From Deltaproteobacteria bacterium (GTDB taxonomy: Bacteria; Desulfobacterota; Desulfobacteria; Desulfobacterales; JAFDDL01): DNA of 6,539 bases. This document shows positions 5,864 through 6,539 of the stretch, in pieces. The DNA is taken from NCBI GenBank assembly GCA_019310865.1, contig JAFDDL010000417.1, positions 1-6,539 of the forward strand, written 5' to 3'. A program made the position numbers and the translations under genes. Numbering within the stretch: the stretch's first letter is position 1; each line of letters opens with the position of its first letter. The notes under the pieces are model-generated. The model had not been told where the DNA came from. It searched no databases and saw nothing but the letters and a program-made list of their open reading frames with translations.

Positions 5864-6539
5864 TCAGAAGTCGTAATAGAGAAATTTCGTTGGCAAATGG
5901 TTTACGGCTGCGTCGTGCAGAGATAGCAGGCATAAAAAGAACACCAGACCAAAACTCATTGCATAACGCCGACGCAATGGTCGTTTGATTATTTGCATGC
6001 TGTTTGGAGAAAGATTTACGAAAAACAGTACCGAGATAAGGAAAAGCATATGAATAAAATGGTCATTTCCCGGCATCACACTGGCCAGTGAAACAGTTTC
6101 GATGCTCACCATCGTGCGCAAAATATCAAACGCATCTTGAATGCAGGCCGCTCTAAAAAAAATCCAACCGACCATAACAGCAAAAAATGTCAAGCACCGG
6201 GAAAACCACCCAGACAGGTTCATGCCACATTTGGACCAAGCTTTGTTCATCAGAAGCAGCAGGCCATGGTACCCCCCCCAGAACAGAAATGTCCAGTTGG
6301 CGCCATGCCATAAACCACCCAGCAGCATGGTGATGAACAAATTCACGTTGGTTCGATTTTGCCCCTTTCGATTCCCCCCCAGGGGTATGTAAAGGTAATC
6401 TTTTAGAAATCGGGACAGTGTCATATGCCATCGACGCCAGAAATCCGAGATATTCACCGCCTTATAAGGGGAATTGAAATTTTGAGGAATATTGATATTG
6501 AAAAATTTGCCCAAACCCAGCGCCATATCGCTATAGCCG
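5864..6539 (-). CDS. MBOAT family membrane O-acyltransferase (AlgI-like), C-terminal part
   Basis: Only the last 224 residues are present. The reading frame is open to the window edge (Gly-Tyr-Ser-Asp precede the first visible Met at 6526), so the true start lies outside. The hallmark block of bacterial MBOAT proteins is clear: DFWRRWHMTLSRF, then LKDYLYIPLGGNRKG, then LLGGLWHGANWTF with the invariant histidine at about visible residue 78, followed by LFWGGYHG. The tail holds several hydrophobic membrane segments and ends in FLYYDF, like the FLYYQF ending common in this family. AlgI-type members move acyl groups, usually acetyl, across the inner membrane onto polysaccharides. The usual partner, an SGNH/AlgJ-like protein, is not the next gene downstream; a glycosyltransferase follows after 26 bases. 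The context suggests acylation of the glycan made here, but substrate and acyl group cannot be read from the sequence. Two poly-G runs lie inside the motif region. Confidence 0.93.
   Translation of the reverse strand, partial: GYSDMALGLGKFFNINIPQNFNSPYKAVNISDFWRRWHMTLSRFLKDYLYIPLGGNRKGQNRTNVNLFITMLLGGLWHGANWTFLFWGGYHGLLLLMNKAWSKCGMNLSGWFSRCLTFFAVMVGWIFFRAACIQDAFDILRTMVSIETVSLASVMPGNDHFIHMLFLISVLFFVNLSPNSMQIIKRPLRRRYAMSFGLVFFLCLLSLHDAAVNHLPTKFLYYDF
6272..6279. repeat. G8 run (minus strand) in the acyltransferase gene
   Basis: Eight consecutive C on the plus strand give G8 in the coding strand, across the Trp-Gly-Gly codons of the LFWGGYHG motif. A change of one base would shift the frame just after the conserved histidine and destroy the enzyme's last third. 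Confidence 0.85.
6374..6380. repeat. G7 run (minus strand) in the acyltransferase gene
   Basis: Seven consecutive C on the plus strand give G7 in the coding strand, covering the Leu-Gly-Gly codons of the IPLGGNRKG motif, about 95 bases before the G8 run in reading direction. Confidence 0.85.

Noticed and set aside
1..6539. tRNA, rRNA, CRISPR, insertion sequence or attachment site
   Set aside because: No cloverleaf, spaced direct repeats, transposase frame or terminal inverted repeats were seen while reading both strands.

Overview
The window is a stretch of a surface-polysaccharide gene cluster. Every convincing gene lies on the minus strand, so transcription runs from 6539 towards 1. Genes are tightly packed, with overlaps of 4, 23 and 47 bases or gaps of about 14 to 103 bases, and no gene-free stretch reaches 300 bases. 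The layout and protein style (Wzm/Wzt exporter, MBOAT acyltransferase, several family-2 glycosyltransferases, PAPS-type sulfotransferases) suit a Gram-negative bacterium. The protein wording reminds me of Desulfobacterota or another environmental proteobacterium, but that is an impression and not a proven assignment.

In transcription order the window holds: the C-terminal part of an MBOAT O-acyltransferase (5864-6539, cut by the window edge); a family-2 glycosyltransferase (4968-5837); a good sigma70-like promoter overlapping that gene's stop codon (4943-4971); an ABC-2 exporter permease that is broken by a frameshift plus an apparent internal deletion of about 76 bases (4068-4858); its ATPase partner (3287-4114); two different sulfotransferases (2424-3290 and 1687-2409); a WcaE-like family-2 glycosyltransferase (987-1709); and a rhamnosyltransferase-like family-2 glycosyltransferase (38-958). 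A possible next gene begins at position 29 and leaves the window.

Taken together, the genes describe a glycan built on the cytoplasmic side of the inner membrane by at least three glycosyltransferases, sulfated by two PAPS-dependent enzymes, moved across the membrane by an ABC exporter and perhaps O-acylated by the MBOAT protein. The pairing of sulfotransferases with the exporter, with the first sulfotransferase start overlapping the ATPase stop, is the most distinctive biological message: the product is probably a sulfated O-antigen or capsule-like polymer. As sequenced, however, the exporter permease cannot be made full length, so either this strain has lost export through this transporter or the assembly carries a local error. 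Three long homopolymers (A13 at the end of the ATPase gene, G8 and G7 in the acyltransferase gene) are candidate slippage points. Sugar-nucleotide synthesis genes, an initiating transferase and PAPS-supply genes are not in the window. I saw no tRNA, rRNA, CRISPR array or insertion sequence.
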